Positions 11,079 through 21,600 are shown, counted from the first letter of the stretch. The stretch: 64,000 bases of DNA from Actinomycetota bacterium (GCA_023382335.1 JAMCPM010000007.1:1-64000), one strand, 5' to 3'. Program-made: numbers and translations. Notes: a model not told the origin generated them from the sequence alone.

Positions 11079-12737
11079 ATGAAGAGCGATGACATTAAAA
11101 AAGGTGTTACCAGGGCGCCGCACCGGGCGCTTTTGAGGGCGCTCGGCCTCGGCAGCCGCGAGATGGAGCTGCCTTTCATCGGCGTGGCCAATTCCTTCAA
11201 CGAGGTCATCCCCGGGCATACGCATCTGCGCAGCCTGACCGAGGCGGTCAAGCAGGGCATCTGGGCCGCAGGCGGCGTACCGTTTGAATTCGGCGGCATC
11301 GGCGTCTGCGACGGCTTGGCCATGAACCACGAGGGCATGCGCTTCTCGCTGGCCAGCCGCGAACTCATCGCCGACGAGGTCGAGGTCATGTCGATGGGAC
11401 ATGCCTTCGACGGCCTGGTGCTCATCCCCAACTGCGACAAGATCGTGCCCGGCATGATCATGGGCGCGCTGAGAGTCAACATTCCTTCGGTCGTCGTCAG
11501 CGGCGGCCCCATGCTGGCCGGCGACCTTCGGGGCGCCAAGGTCGATCTCCACAATGTTTTTGAAGCGGTGGGCGGCGTCCTCACCGGCAAGATCGGCGAG
11601 GAGGAGCTCGAGGAGCTGGAATCGTGCGCCTGCCCGGGCTGCGGCTCCTGCGCCGGCCTGTTTACCGCCAATTCGATGAACTGCCTGACCGAGGCGCTGG
11701 GGCTGGGGCTTCCCGGCAACGGCACCATCCCCGCGGTCCATGCCGCCCGCATCGCCCTGGCCCGCGAAGCCGGCCGAAGGGCAGTGGCCCTGGTCGGGGA
11801 AGGACTGAGGCCGCGGGACATCATCGACGGGCGGGCGATCAGAAACGCGCTCGCCGTCGATTCCTCGATGGGATGCTCGACCAACACGGCGCTGCACCTG
11901 GCGGCGCTCGCCCATGAGGCCGGCGTCAGCTTCAACCTCGCCGAGGTCAACGAGATCACCGCGGCGACGCCGCATCTTTGTTCGCTCAGCCCCGCGGGGC
12001 TTCACCATATGGAAGACCTGCACCGCGCCGGAGGCGTCCAGGCGCTGATGAAGACGCTGCTGGACGCCGGCAAGCTGGACGGCACGGCGCGGATGGCCAC
12101 TGGCCTGAGCCTCAGCGACCAGCTGGCGCCGGCCGAGGTCATCGATCCCGGGGTCATCCATCCGGTGGATAAGGCGTACCACGCCACCGGCGGCCTGGCG
12201 GTCCTGTTTGGCAACCTGGCGCCCGAGGGCGCCGTGGTCAAGGAATCAGCGGTGCTGCCGGAGATGTTGAAGCACAAGGGGCCGGCGATGGTCTTCGAGG
12301 AAGAGTCGCAGCTGGTCGAGGCCATCGAGGCAGGAAAGATTATTCCCGGTAGCGTAGTGGTCATGCGCTATCAGGGCCCCAAGGGCGGCCCGGGCATGCC
12401 CGAGATGCTGACGCCGACGGCGGCCATCGCCGGCGCCGGGCTCGACCGCGAGGTCGCGCTCATCACTGACGGCAGGTTCTCCGGGGCGACCCGCGGCGCC
12501 AGTATCGGACACGCCTCGCCGGAGGCTTTCAGCGGCGGGCCGATCGCGCTTGTGCTCGACGGCGACGAGATCGAGATCGATATCCCAGCCAGGAGTCTGA
12601 ACCTGCTGGTCGACGAGGAAGAGCTGGAGGCGCGCGCCGCGGCCTGGAAGCCGCGCGAACCGCGCTACAGCACCGGATTTTTATCAAGATATGTTAAGCT
12701 TGTGAGCGGCGCCGAGCATGGCGCGGTCACGGGATAA
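11079..12737 (+). CDS. ilvD: Dihydroxy-acid dehydratase
   Basis: This enzyme dehydrates 2,3-dihydroxy-isovalerate or 2,3-dihydroxy-3-methylvalerate to the keto acids used for valine/leucine and isoleucine. ATG 11079 gives 552 residues, the family norm, with GGGAAAGAG upstream; the longer reading from 11019 adds 20 unlikely residues. Conserved stretches include [14 protein letters not shown], the Fe-S cysteine regions [13 protein letters not shown] and [20 protein letters not shown], and [11 protein letters not shown] near the C-terminus. It heads a co-directional run with ilvB, ilvN and ilvC, 13 bases before ilvB. It is divergent from the hybrid kinase gene. Confidence 0.96.
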   Translation: MKSDDIKKGVTRAPHRALLRALGLGSREMELPFIGVANSFNEVIPGHTHLRSLTEAVKQGIWAAGGVPFEFGGIGVCDGLAMNHEGMRFSLASRELIADEVEVMSMGHAFDGLVLIPNCDKIVPGMIMGALRVNIPSVVVSGGPMLAGDLRGAKVDLHNVFEAVGGVLTGKIGEEELEELESCACPGCGSCAGLFTANSMNCLTEALGLGLPGNGTIPAVHAARIALAREAGRRAVALVGEGLRPRDIIDGRAIRNALAVDSSMGCSTNTALHLAALAHEAGVSFNLAEVNEITAATPHLCSLSPAGLHHMEDLHRAGGVQALMKTLLDAGKLDGTARMATGLSLSDQLAPAEVIDPGVIHPVDKAYHATGGLAVLFGNLAPEGAVVKESAVLPEMLKHKGPAMVFEEESQLVEAIEAGKIIPGSVVVMRYQGPKGGPGMPEMLTPTAAIAGAGLDREVALITDGRFSGATRGASIGHASPEAFSGGPIALVLDGDEIEIDIPARSLNLLVDEEELEARAAAWKPREPRYSTGFLSRYVKLVSGAEHGAVTG

Positions 12738-12750
12738 GGACTGAGGTTTC

Positions 12751-14436
12751 ATGAAGGGCTCGGAAGCAATAATCGAATCTTTGAAGGCGGCCGGGGTCGA
12801 CGTCGTCTTCGGCCTGCCTGGCGGCATGGTCATCCCGCTTTACGACGCCCTTTTTGATTCCGACCTCAAGCATTACCTGGTGCGCCACGAGCAGGGTGCG
12901 GCCCACATGGCCGACGGCTATGCCCGCGCCACCGGCAAGGTCGGCGTCTGCATCGCCACCAGCGGCCCCGGCGCCACCAACCTGGTCACCGGCATCGCCA
13001 ACGCCTACATGGACTCGACGCCGATGGTCGCCATCACCGGCCAGGCGCGCAGCGACCTCATCGGCACCGACGCTTTCCAGGAAGCCGACATCACCGGCAT
13101 CACCGAGCCGATCGTCAAGCACAGCTACCTGATCAAGAAGACCGAGGACATTCCCCGCGTCTTCCGGGAAGCTTTCTATATCGCCTCCACCGGCAGGCCG
13201 GGACCGGTCCTGATCGACATCCCTTCCGACATCCAGCTGGCGGACATCGACTACAAGCCAGCCGGCAAACCGGATCTTCCCGGCTACAAGCCGACTTTGA
13301 AGGGCCACAAGAAGCAGATACGCGCCGCGGCCAAAGCGATCGCGGCGGCCGAGCGGCCGGTCCTCTACGCCGGCGGCGGCATCATCACCGCCGGGGCCGA
13401 GAAGGAACTGATGGCCATCGCCAAGCTGATGAAGATACCGGTTACGACCACGCTCATGGGCCTGGGAGGATTCCCGGAGAACAACGACCTTTCGCTGGGC
13501 ATGCTCGGCATGCACGGCACCGGCTACGCCAATTACGCCGTTACCCATTGCGACCTGCTGATCGGCGTCGGCGCCCGTTTCGACGATCGCGTCACCGGCA
13601 AGCTGGCGACTTTCGCGCGGCAGGCCAAAAAGATCCACATCGACATGGACCCGGCCGAGATCAGCAAGAACGTCGCTATCGATATTCCCATCGTCGGTGA
13701 CGCCAGGGATGTCCTCGCCGGCATCCATGCGGAGCTCAAGACGATGAAGCGCGAGCCCAAAAAGACCGCGCTCTGGCTCGAACAGGTCATCACCTGGAAG
13801 AAAAAGCATCCGCTGCACTACAAGGATGAAAAGGGCGCCATAATGCCCCAGTACGTCATCGAGGAGATCAACCGCATCACCAGGAGCGACGCTATCCTCT
13901 GCACCGATGTCGGGCAGCACCAGATGTGGTCGGCCCTGTTCTACTCGCATATCAAGCCGCGGCACTGGGTCAGCTCCGGCGGGCTGGGGACGATGGGCTT
14001 CGGTTTCCCGGCGGCCATCGGCGCCAAGGTCGGCCGCCCCGACAAGGTCGTCATCGATGTCGCCGGCGACGGCTCCTTCCAGATGAATATCCAGGAGCTG
14101 GCGACCGCGGTCTGTTACGACATACCGGTCATCGTCTGCATCCTCAACAACGGATTTTTAGGGATGGTCCGGCAATGGCAGGAGCTGTTCTGGAACAAGC
14201 GTTATTCCGAGACGGTCATCTCCTGCCAGCCCGATTTCGCCGCCGTGGCCGAGGCCTACGGCGCGCTGGGAATGACCATCACCGGGAAGAAGGATGTCGG
14301 CGACGCCATCCGCACGGCGATCAAGTCCAAACGGCCGGCGGTGCTCGATTTCCATGTCAAGGCCGAGGAGAACGTCTTCCCCATGGTGCCGGCGGGCAAG
14401 TCGATCGACGAGATGATCGGCGGGCATAAATCATGA
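12751..14436 (+). CDS. ilvB: Acetolactate synthase, large (catalytic) subunit
   Basis: ThDP-dependent enzyme that condenses two pyruvates, or pyruvate and 2-oxobutyrate, to acetohydroxy acids. The 561-residue protein carries the conserved glutamate region (LVRHEQGAAHMADGYARA), the FAD/central domain (GVGARFDDRVTGK) and the ThDP-Mg motif (GDGSFQMNIQELATA...NNGFLGMVRQWQ). All three domains are complete. The stop overlaps the ilvN start by four bases, which suggests translational coupling with the regulatory subunit. Confidence 0.96.
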   Translation: MKGSEAIIESLKAAGVDVVFGLPGGMVIPLYDALFDSDLKHYLVRHEQGAAHMADGYARATGKVGVCIATSGPGATNLVTGIANAYMDSTPMVAITGQARSDLIGTDAFQEADITGITEPIVKHSYLIKKTEDIPRVFREAFYIASTGRPGPVLIDIPSDIQLADIDYKPAGKPDLPGYKPTLKGHKKQIRAAAKAIAAAERPVLYAGGGIITAGAEKELMAIAKLMKIPVTTTLMGLGGFPENNDLSLGMLGMHGTGYANYAVTHCDLLIGVGARFDDRVTGKLATFARQAKKIHIDMDPAEISKNVAIDIPIVGDARDVLAGIHAELKTMKREPKKTALWLEQVITWKKKHPLHYKDEKGAIMPQYVIEEINRITRSDAILCTDVGQHQMWSALFYSHIKPRHWVSSGGLGTMGFGFPAAIGAKVGRPDKVVIDVAGDGSFQMNIQELATAVCYDIPVIVCILNNGFLGMVRQWQELFWNKRYSETVISCQPDFAAVAEAYGALGMTITGKKDVGDAIRTAIKSKRPAVLDFHVKAEENVFPMVPAGKSIDEMIGGHKS

Positions 14437-14912
14437 AACATACTCTATCTGTGCTAGTTGAAAACAAGCCCGGCGTCCTGGCCCGTGTCGCCGGCCTGTT
14501 CGCGCGGCGGGGTTTTAACATCAACTCGCTGGCGGTCGGCATCACCGAGGATCCCGACATCTCGCGCATGACCATCACCGTCGACGCCGAAGAGCATCCG
14601 ATCGAGCAGGTGACCAAGCAGCTGCACAAGCTGATCAACGTCATCAAGATAACCGACCTCGACCCGGAAAAGACCGTCGCGCGCGAACTGGCGCTGATCA
14701 AGGTCAAGTCGGACGCGGGCACGCGGGCCGAAGTCATGCAGCTGGCGGAGATATTCCGCGCCAGGATCCTCGACGTCAGCAAGAAGACGCTGACGATCGA
14801 GATCACCGGCACCTATGAAAAGATCGACGCGCTCGAGCAGTTGCTGGCGCCACATGGAGTCACCGAGATAGTGCGCACCGGGCGCATCGCCATCGAACGC
14901 GGAGAAAAGTAA
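14433..14912 (+). CDS. ilvN: Acetolactate synthase, small (regulatory) subunit
   Basis: A 159-residue protein with the N-terminal ACT domain (LSVLVENKPGVLARVAGLF, RRGFNINSLAVG) and the C-terminal regulatory half (ALIKVKSDAGTRAEVMQLA, FRARILDVS). It binds IlvB and mediates feedback inhibition by valine in characterised relatives. The ATG overlaps the ilvB stop (ATGA), and ilvC begins 18 bases after it ends. Length is typical of IlvH/IlvN. Confidence 0.95.
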   Translation: MKHTLSVLVENKPGVLARVAGLFARRGFNINSLAVGITEDPDISRMTITVDAEEHPIEQVTKQLHKLINVIKITDLDPEKTVARELALIKVKSDAGTRAEVMQLAEIFRARILDVSKKTLTIEITGTYEKIDALEQLLAPHGVTEIVRTGRIAIERGEK

Positions 14913-14930
14913 CCAGGAACAGGAGTTTTT

Positions 14931-15938
<1,008 letters not shown>

Positions 15939-15977
15939 CTCCAAGCGGCTTAAACCAATCAAACAGGAACAATCCCA

Positions 15978-17132
15978 ATGATCAAGAAATTCCTCATGAC
16001 CCCGGGGCCGACGCAGATACCGCCACAGGTGCTGCTGGCTTCGGCCCAACCGATAATCCATCATCGCACCGGCGCCTACTCGGATCTGTTCGCGCGGGTC
16101 AACGATAACCTCAAATATGTCTATCAGACGGACAATGAAGTGATCTCGTTTGCCGCCTCGGGCACCGGCGCCATGGAGTCCGCGGTGGTCAACCTCTGCT
16201 CGCCCGGCGATCACGTGCTGGTCGCTTCCTGCGGCAAGTTCGGCGAGCGCTGGCACGACCTGGCGCAGGCTTACGGCCTGGTGGACGAGTACATCCAGTA
16301 CGACTACGGACAGGCGGTCGACCCGAAGGACATCGAGCGGGTGCTGCGCAACGTGCCGGAGATCAAGGCCGTTTTCGTCACCCATAGCGAGACCTCAACC
16401 GGCGTGGTCAACGACATGGAAGCCATCGGCGCGGTCGTCAACGTTTTTGATGCCGTCCTGGTCGCGGATTCGATCAGCGGTATGGGCTCCGCCGAGATGA
16501 AGACGGACGAGTGGAAGATCGACGTGGCCGTCGCCGGCTCGCAGAAGGCGCTGATGATCCCGCCGGGGCTGGCGTTCACGAGTGTCAGCGACAAGGCCTG
16601 GAAGCTCGTGGAGAGCTCCACCCTTCCCAAGTATTATTTCGACTGGAACAAGGCCCGCAAGGCGCTGGCCCAGCCGAAACCGACGACGGCGTTCACGCCG
16701 CCCGTCTCGCTGATGGTCGGCCTGGATGTGGCGCTCGGCATGATCCGCGACGAGGGACTTGACAACCTGTTCATGCGTCACATAGTGCTGGGGCGCGCCT
16801 GCCGCGCCGCGGTGAAGGGCATGGGCCTGGAGCTGTTTTCGCCCGACGACGACCGCTCCAGCTCAGTGACCGCGGTCAGGGTCCCCGAAGGCATCGACGA
16901 GGCCAGTCTGAGGCCGCTCATGCGCGACAAGTACGGCGTGCAGGTGGCAGGCGGCCAGGGGCCCGTCAAGGGCAAGATAATCCGCATCGGACATTGCGGC
17001 TACTATAACTATACCGACATCGTCATCGCCATCACGGCGCTGGAACTGGCCCTCAAGGAGATGGGCCACCCGGTCGAGCTGGGGTCCGGCGTCTCAAAGG
17101 CGCAGGCGGTTTTCGGAGAGGAGATGGTTTGA
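15978..17132 (+). CDS. Class V aminotransferase (serine-pyruvate / alanine-glyoxylate type), probable serine-pathway partner of SerA
   Basis: PLP-dependent fold-type I enzyme of 384 residues. It shows the family opening MTPGPTQIPPQVL, the substrate region IIHHRTGAYSDLF, the phosphate-binding SGTGAMESAVVNL, the aspartate in LVADSISGMGS and the Schiff-base lysine in AGSQKALMIPPG. It overlaps serA by four bases. In archaea and several bacteria without a classical SerC, enzymes of this subgroup are thought to transaminate phosphohydroxypyruvate to phosphoserine. The coupling to serA makes that the likely job here (inference). An alanine- or serine-glyoxylate role is the main alternative. Confidence 0.85.
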   Translation: MIKKFLMTPGPTQIPPQVLLASAQPIIHHRTGAYSDLFARVNDNLKYVYQTDNEVISFAASGTGAMESAVVNLCSPGDHVLVASCGKFGERWHDLAQAYGLVDEYIQYDYGQAVDPKDIERVLRNVPEIKAVFVTHSETSTGVVNDMEAIGAVVNVFDAVLVADSISGMGSAEMKTDEWKIDVAVAGSQKALMIPPGLAFTSVSDKAWKLVESSTLPKYYFDWNKARKALAQPKPTTAFTPPVSLMVGLDVALGMIRDEGLDNLFMRHIVLGRACRAAVKGMGLELFSPDDDRSSSVTAVRVPEGIDEASLRPLMRDKYGVQVAGGQGPVKGKIIRIGHCGYYNYTDIVIAITALELALKEMGHPVELGSGVSKAQAVFGEEMV

Positions 17133-18835
17133 GCCCGAAGAAGAGCACCAAGACCACCAGGAAGCCGGCGGCGAAGAAGCCGGTCGCGAAGAAGGCAGCC
17201 GCTAAGCCGGCGGCAAGGAAAAAGTCCGCAGCCGCCAGCGCCAGCAAGAAGCCGCGCGTCCTGGTAAAGGAAAAGATCGCCGACAGCGGCGTCGATCTGC
17301 TGAAGAAAGAATTCAGCGTCGACGTCAAGCTGGACATGGACCAGGAGCAGCTGCTCAGGGAGATCCATAACTATAACGCCATCGTCATCCGCAGCAGCAC
17401 CAAGATGACGAAAGAGATCATCGAGGCGGCCGGCAACCTGCAGGTCATCGGCCGCGCCGGCATTGGCGTCGACAACGTCGACATCAAGGCGGCGACCAAG
17501 AAGGGCATCATCGTCGCCAACGCCCCGCAGAGCAACATCGTCGCTGCGGCCGAGCACACCATCGGCCTGCTGCTGGCGCAGAGCCGCAACATCCCGCAAG
17601 CGCACGGCTCGCTCAAGGCCGGCAAATGGGAGCGCTCCAGCTTCGGCGGAGTCGAGCTGGCCGACAAGGTCCTGGGCGTCATCGGCTTTGGCCGTATCGG
17701 CGTGCTGGTCGCGCAGAGGGCGCGGGGGCTGAAGATGAAGGTCGTGGCTTTCGATCCCTATGTCAGCGCCGCCCGCTTTGAAGAGCTGGGAGTCGACGGA
17801 GTTGACAAGATAGAAGATTTGTATAAAGTGGCGGATTTCATCACCGTCCACCTTCCCCGGAGCCCCGAGACCCTGGGCTTCGTCGACGAGGCTGCCTTCC
17901 GCAAGATGAAGAAGGGCGTCCGCGTCATCAACTGCGCCCGCGGCGGCATCATCAAGGAAGAGGCGCTGGTCAAGGCGCTCAAGTCCGGCAAGGTCGCCGG
18001 CGCCGCCATCGACGTGTTCGAGAAGGAACCTCCCGTGGGCAACCCGCTGCTCGATTTCGACAGCGTCGTCGTCACTCCGCATCTGGGCGCCTCCACCATT
18101 GAGGCCCAGGACCGCGCCGGCACTATCATCGCCGAGCAGGTGGCCGCGGCTCTAAACAGCCAGTTCGTCAGCAACGCCGTCAATATCGCTCCGGTCAGCC
18201 CCGAGGAGATGAACGTGGTGCGACCCTTCCTGCCGCTGTGCGAGCAGCTCGGCCGCCTGATCACCGAGATCGCCGACGGGCCGTTGGAGAGCTTCGACAT
18301 CACCTACCAGGGCGCGCTCGCGGACTACAACACCAAGTTGCTGACAGTGGCGTTCTTCAAGGGAGCGCTCGAGGGCAGGGTTGAGGACACGGTCAATTAC
18401 GTCAACGCCGAGGGCATCGCCGAGGAGCGGGGCATCAAGGTTACCGAGTCCAAGCGCCGGCAGGCGGTGGACTTCACCAACCTCATCACCGTGGTCTCGG
18501 CCGACAAGCGCGGCGAGCTGACCGTGGGTGGAACCTCGATCGGCCCCAAGCACCGCCCGCGCTTCGTCAAGATCTACCGGCACGACATCGATATCGAGCC
18601 GGGCCAGTACATGGCCTTCTTCCGTTACGACGACATCCCGGGCATGATCGGCCGCGTCGGCACCATGCTGGGCGATCGCGGCATCAACATCGCCAACATG
18701 AACGTGGGACGCAAGAAGCGGGAGGGTAAAGCGGTCATGTCGGTGACGCTGGATAAACCGATCCCGCCGGAAGTGCTCGACGAGATCAAGTCCCAGCCGG
18801 GCTTCGACGACGTCACCTTCATCACCTTCTCCTAG
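17129..18835 (+). CDS. serA: D-3-phosphoglycerate dehydrogenase with H1-histone-like N-terminal tail
   Basis: Catalyses the first committed step of serine synthesis. Start is TTG 17129, overlapping the aminotransferase stop, with CGGAGAGGAG upstream. Residues 1-41 are a Lys/Ala/Pro tail (KPAAKKPVAKKAAAKPAAR) of the kind found in H1-like DNA-binding proteins. The enzyme proper starts at about residue 42 (PRVLVKEKIADSGVDLL). It has the NAD-binding motif (GVIGFGRIGVLVAQRA), catalytic RGG and GAST regions (NCARGGIIKEEAL, HLGASTIEAQ), the actinobacterial-type insertion domain and a C-terminal ACT domain (PGMIGRVGTMLGDRGINIAN). The tail is unusual for this family. Confidence 0.93.
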   Translation: MSPKKSTKTTRKPAAKKPVAKKAAAKPAARKKSAAASASKKPRVLVKEKIADSGVDLLKKEFSVDVKLDMDQEQLLREIHNYNAIVIRSSTKMTKEIIEAAGNLQVIGRAGIGVDNVDIKAATKKGIIVANAPQSNIVAAAEHTIGLLLAQSRNIPQAHGSLKAGKWERSSFGGVELADKVLGVIGFGRIGVLVAQRARGLKMKVVAFDPYVSAARFEELGVDGVDKIEDLYKVADFITVHLPRSPETLGFVDEAAFRKMKKGVRVINCARGGIIKEEALVKALKSGKVAGAAIDVFEKEPPVGNPLLDFDSVVVTPHLGASTIEAQDRAGTIIAEQVAAALNSQFVSNAVNIAPVSPEEMNVVRPFLPLCEQLGRLITEIADGPLESFDITYQGALADYNTKLLTVAFFKGALEGRVEDTVNYVNAEGIAEERGIKVTESKRRQAVDFTNLITVVSADKRGELTVGGTSIGPKHRPRFVKIYRHDIDIEPGQYMAFFRYDDIPGMIGRVGTMLGDRGINIANMNVGRKKREGKAVMSVTLDKPIPPEVLDEIKSQPGFDDVTFITFS

Positions 18836-18945
18836 TTTTAGGGACACATAACTAAATTCATGGTTTTAGGGTTTTATGGTTTTAGGGACACATTACTAAA
18901 TTCCTCAAAGGGGACACATTACTTGTAATGTGTCCCCTTTTTAAA
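18836..18945. repeat. Dispersed palindromic element, copy 1; includes a terminator-like hairpin after serA
   Basis: Three core units: GGGACACATAACTAAATTC at 18841-18859, GGGACACATTACTAAATTC at 18885-18903, and a perfect inverted pair with 16-base arms at 18907-18922 and 18925-18940 around a TT loop. The last hairpin ends in CCCCTTTTT, so it should also end serA transcription. The element starts directly after the serA stop codon. Related units occur at 37.8, 40.9, 47.0, 52.4 and 63.3 kb. Confidence 0.85.
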
Positions 18946-18997
18946 GCGGTTACAGCTCGAACACGGAAAGGCCTGCAAAGATCCGAACCAGAGATTT

Positions 18998-19126
18998 ATG
19001 AGACGCGACAGGAACACAGGTCAAATTTACGCTGACTTTTGGGACTGGTTGCGCCAGCATCCCTACTGGATGATAAGCCTGTTTTTTGCTTATCCGTTTT
19101 TTCTTATGACCACTGAAGAAGAGTGA
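18998..19126 (+). CDS. Possible 42-residue membrane peptide upstream of the ClC gene
   Basis: A short open frame from ATG 18998 to TGA 19124-19126 encodes a Trp/Phe-rich peptide with a polar start (MRRDRNTGQIYADFWDWL) and one hydrophobic segment (YWMISLFFAYPFFLM) ending in acidic residues. The ClC gene starts 15 bases downstream. The composition is that of a single-pass small membrane protein, but the ribosome-binding site is weak and I recognise no family. It may be chance. Confidence 0.35.
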   Translation: MRRDRNTGQIYADFWDWLRQHPYWMISLFFAYPFFLMTTEEE

Positions 19127-19141
19127 TGGAAGGAATATTTC

Positions 19142-20488
19142 ATGAAGAGCCGGATCGCCGAACACAGCATTCTAATTTTGAGTGTGGTCAAATGGGTGCT
19201 GCTGGCAATAACGATCGGTCTGATTGCCGGCGCCGGTGGAGCGCTCTTCCTTAAACTGCTGGGCTGGAGCACGGATGCGACCGGCAAATATTCGTATTAT
19301 TTCCTGCTCGTGCCGCCGGCCTTCCTCCTGAGCGCGCAGCTGGTGCACCGCCTGGCTCCGGACGCTGAAGGGCACGGCACCGAGAAGGTCATCGAGGCGG
19401 TCAACAAATCGTCGGGGAAGATCAAGCCAGCGGTAATTCCCGTTAAGGCTTTAACCACGATCGTGACGATCGCGGCCGGCGGTTCGCTGGGAAAGGAAGG
19501 GCCTTGCGCCCAGATCGGCGCGGGGCTGGCATCGGTTTTCGCCAGCCTGTTTCGATTCGGTGACACAGACCGGCGAAAAATCGTCATCTGCGGTATCAGC
19601 GCCGGATTCGCCGCGGTTTTCGGCACGCCGATCGGTGGCGCTATTTTCGGCATCGAAGTGCTGGCGATCGGCGCGCTCTCGTATGACGTGTTGCTGCCTT
19701 CGCTGATCGCCGGTGTCGTCGGCTATCAGGTCGCAGCCAACCTGGGAATTCCTTACCTCTATCATTATTATGGTTCGCCGCTGGCTTTCGACAGCATCGT
19801 ATTCGCCAAGGTCATCCTCGCCGGCATATTCTTCGGGCTTTGTTCCATCATGCTGATCGAGATCTCCAGGCTTGGTGAATATCTTTCAGAGAGGATGGCC
19901 CTGCGCAGATCGTGGAAACCTCTTATCGGCGGCCTGCTGATGATCGGTCTGGCTTTGCTGTTTTCAAGGAGCTATCTGGGCATGGGCCTGGATTCCATCG
20001 AGAGCTCGCTTGGCGGTAAAAGCCAGCCTTATTATGCGTTTTTCCTCAAGTCGGTCTTCACTAGCCTGACGCTGGCTTTTGGCGGCAGCGGCGGCATCGT
20101 GACCCCGATCTTCTTTATCGGTTCGACGGCCGGAGCCGCCTTCGCACAACTTCTCAACATGGACATAGCCCTTTTCGCGGCTATCGGCCTGGTCAGCGTG
20201 CTCGCTGGCGCGGCCAACACTCCGCTGGCCGCCGGCATCATCTCGATTGAGCTGTTCGGTCCGGCGGTGGCTCCATATGCCATAGTCGCATGTGCGGTCA
20301 GCTACCTTGTTACCGGACATCGTAGCGTCTTTCCCGCCCAGCGGCTGGCAACCGGCAAGTCGTCATCGCTAAGGGTCGAGCTTGACGCGGATATCCAGGA
20401 TGTGCGGCCGGAGTTCCATTACCGGGAAAGAAGTCTGCCCGGGGTCATCCATTCGCTGGTGCGTGTTGTTCGCAAGCGGCAAAAGTAA
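19142..20488 (+). CDS. ClC-family chloride channel / proton-chloride antiporter
   Basis: The 448-residue protein has about ten or more hydrophobic helices and the ClC signature GSLGKEGPCAQIGAGLA, near residue 114. This holds the external gating glutamate seen in ClC antiporters, which argues for exchange rather than pure channel activity. Further matches are GHGTEKVIEAV in place of GSGIPE, and GGSGGIVTPIFFIGSTAGAAF for the second chloride-binding loop. There are no C-terminal CBS domains. AAGGAA precedes ATG 19142. The physiological role (chloride balance or acid resistance) cannot be told from context. Confidence 0.9.
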   Translation: MKSRIAEHSILILSVVKWVLLAITIGLIAGAGGALFLKLLGWSTDATGKYSYYFLLVPPAFLLSAQLVHRLAPDAEGHGTEKVIEAVNKSSGKIKPAVIPVKALTTIVTIAAGGSLGKEGPCAQIGAGLASVFASLFRFGDTDRRKIVICGISAGFAAVFGTPIGGAIFGIEVLAIGALSYDVLLPSLIAGVVGYQVAANLGIPYLYHYYGSPLAFDSIVFAKVILAGIFFGLCSIMLIEISRLGEYLSERMALRRSWKPLIGGLLMIGLALLFSRSYLGMGLDSIESSLGGKSQPYYAFFLKSVFTSLTLAFGGSGGIVTPIFFIGSTAGAAFAQLLNMDIALFAAIGLVSVLAGAANTPLAAGIISIELFGPAVAPYAIVACAVSYLVTGHRSVFPAQRLATGKSSSLRVELDADIQDVRPEFHYRERSLPGVIHSLVRVVRKRQK

Positions 20489-20525
20489 GCCTGCCGCCGG
20501 ATCCCGCCCCACAGCGTTACCCGCC

Positions 20526-21050
20526 CTACGGCGTCACCGTAAAGCTTGAGTTCGGGCCGTTGACCAGGGAGCCGTCCGCGGCGGTGACAACGGCATTGAA
20601 AGTATAACCGCCCGCCAGGCTTGGCGCTGAGGACGCCGCCGCCCAGGTGGTGATGTCGTTGACCGTCGGTCCCCTTACCAGATCGACCGACATCGGCGCC
20701 CGGCCGCTGATATCCATCTTGACCGCGTTGACGCCGCCCCTGGTCCTCACTGTCAGGGCGATGGGGCCGCTGCGAGGGGCCGTCGGCGGGTTGATGGACT
20801 GCTCGACTATCTCAACACCAGCGCCCGGCTGAGGCGTGACCTGGGTGACGGTCTGCACATTCGTGACCGTGGCCGTCGTCTGTGTCTGCGTCGTCGCCGT
20901 GGAGGTGGTTTGCGTGGCGGTGGGAGTCGTGGCGGTCGTGGCGTTGTCACCGGAACTGCGTCCAAAAAGAAACGCCGCCGCAATGGCTGCCACCACCACT
21001 GCCGCGACGATTCCAATCACCATGTTGCGCTCACGATTTGTCAGTGCCAC
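20526..21050 (-). CDS. Single-pass membrane protein with Thr-rich linker and Ig-like domain
   Basis: GTG at 21050 is chosen because GGGAGGAGG lies just upstream; longer readings have no such site. The 174-residue product has a short cytoplasmic start (VALTNRERN), a membrane helix (MVIGIVAAVVVAAIAAAFLF), about 50 residues of Thr/Gln/Val low complexity (TTTPTATQTTST-like), and a C-terminal beta-rich domain of about 90 residues ending FTVTP that looks like a bacterial Ig-like fold. Probably exported and cell-surface exposed. Function unknown. It is convergent with the ClC gene. Confidence 0.65.
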   Translation of the reverse strand: MALTNRERNMVIGIVAAVVVAAIAAAFLFGRSSGDNATTATTPTATQTTSTATTQTQTTATVTNVQTVTQVTPQPGAGVEIVEQSINPPTAPRSGPIALTVRTRGGVNAVKMDISGRAPMSVDLVRGPTVNDITTWAAASSAPSLAGGYTFNAVVTAADGSLVNGPNSSFTVTP

Positions 21051-21169
21051 TTGTTGCCTCCTCCCGGATTTGTCAGTGCGGAAGATTTCGACTATACCGG
21101 TTATATTCCTGCTAATAGGGCGATTACGAGGGAGCGGACCATCAGTTGCCGCCCCCTCGCCCGCCGCTA

Positions 21170-21600
21170 TTAATTGTTGTTGATGGTGAAGACGCCGGTT
21201 ATCGAGACGGTGTTGTTGCCGGTGGCGGCGTAGGCCCTGGCCTCGTAGCTTCCGGGAGCCAGCGGCGGTATGGACATCACCCACCAGGCGTTGCCCTGGT
21301 CGTTCTTTCAGTGGCTGAGATTCACTGTCTGCTTGGCGCCGCCGGGAGATTTCCAGTATTCAACCCAGACGCTGGCCGGCTGGTCGATCGTGAGGATCTG
21401 ATTGTTGTTTCCGGGAATCCACAGCTGTACGTTGACGGTGAAATCGACCGGCAGCCCCGCGACCAGGTTATGGAACTCGTTGTCCTGATGCGTGTAAGGA
21501 AGACATTGCCGGGCTTTAAGCCGATCGTCTGCGGCTGCGGCGACTGCGGTACGGGCTGCCCCGAACCGCCGCCCGGACCGCCTCCCGAAAACTTACGCCG
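21170..21600 (-). pseudogene. Decayed secreted-protein gene (frameshift and in-frame stop)
   Basis: On the minus strand, one frame gives a Gly/Pro/Gln-rich linker ending QTIGLKPGNVFLT (to about 21495). A different frame then gives DNEFHNLVAGLPVDFTVNVQ, LWIPGNNNQILTIDQPASV and WVEYWKSPGGAKQTVNLSH. A TGA stop follows at 21310-21308, after which the same frame continues to GVFTINNN and TAA at 21172-21170. The two lesions, and a missing N-terminal signal region, indicate a dead gene for a secreted beta-rich protein. Two separate sequencing errors would be the alternative. No family was recognised. Confidence 0.65.
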
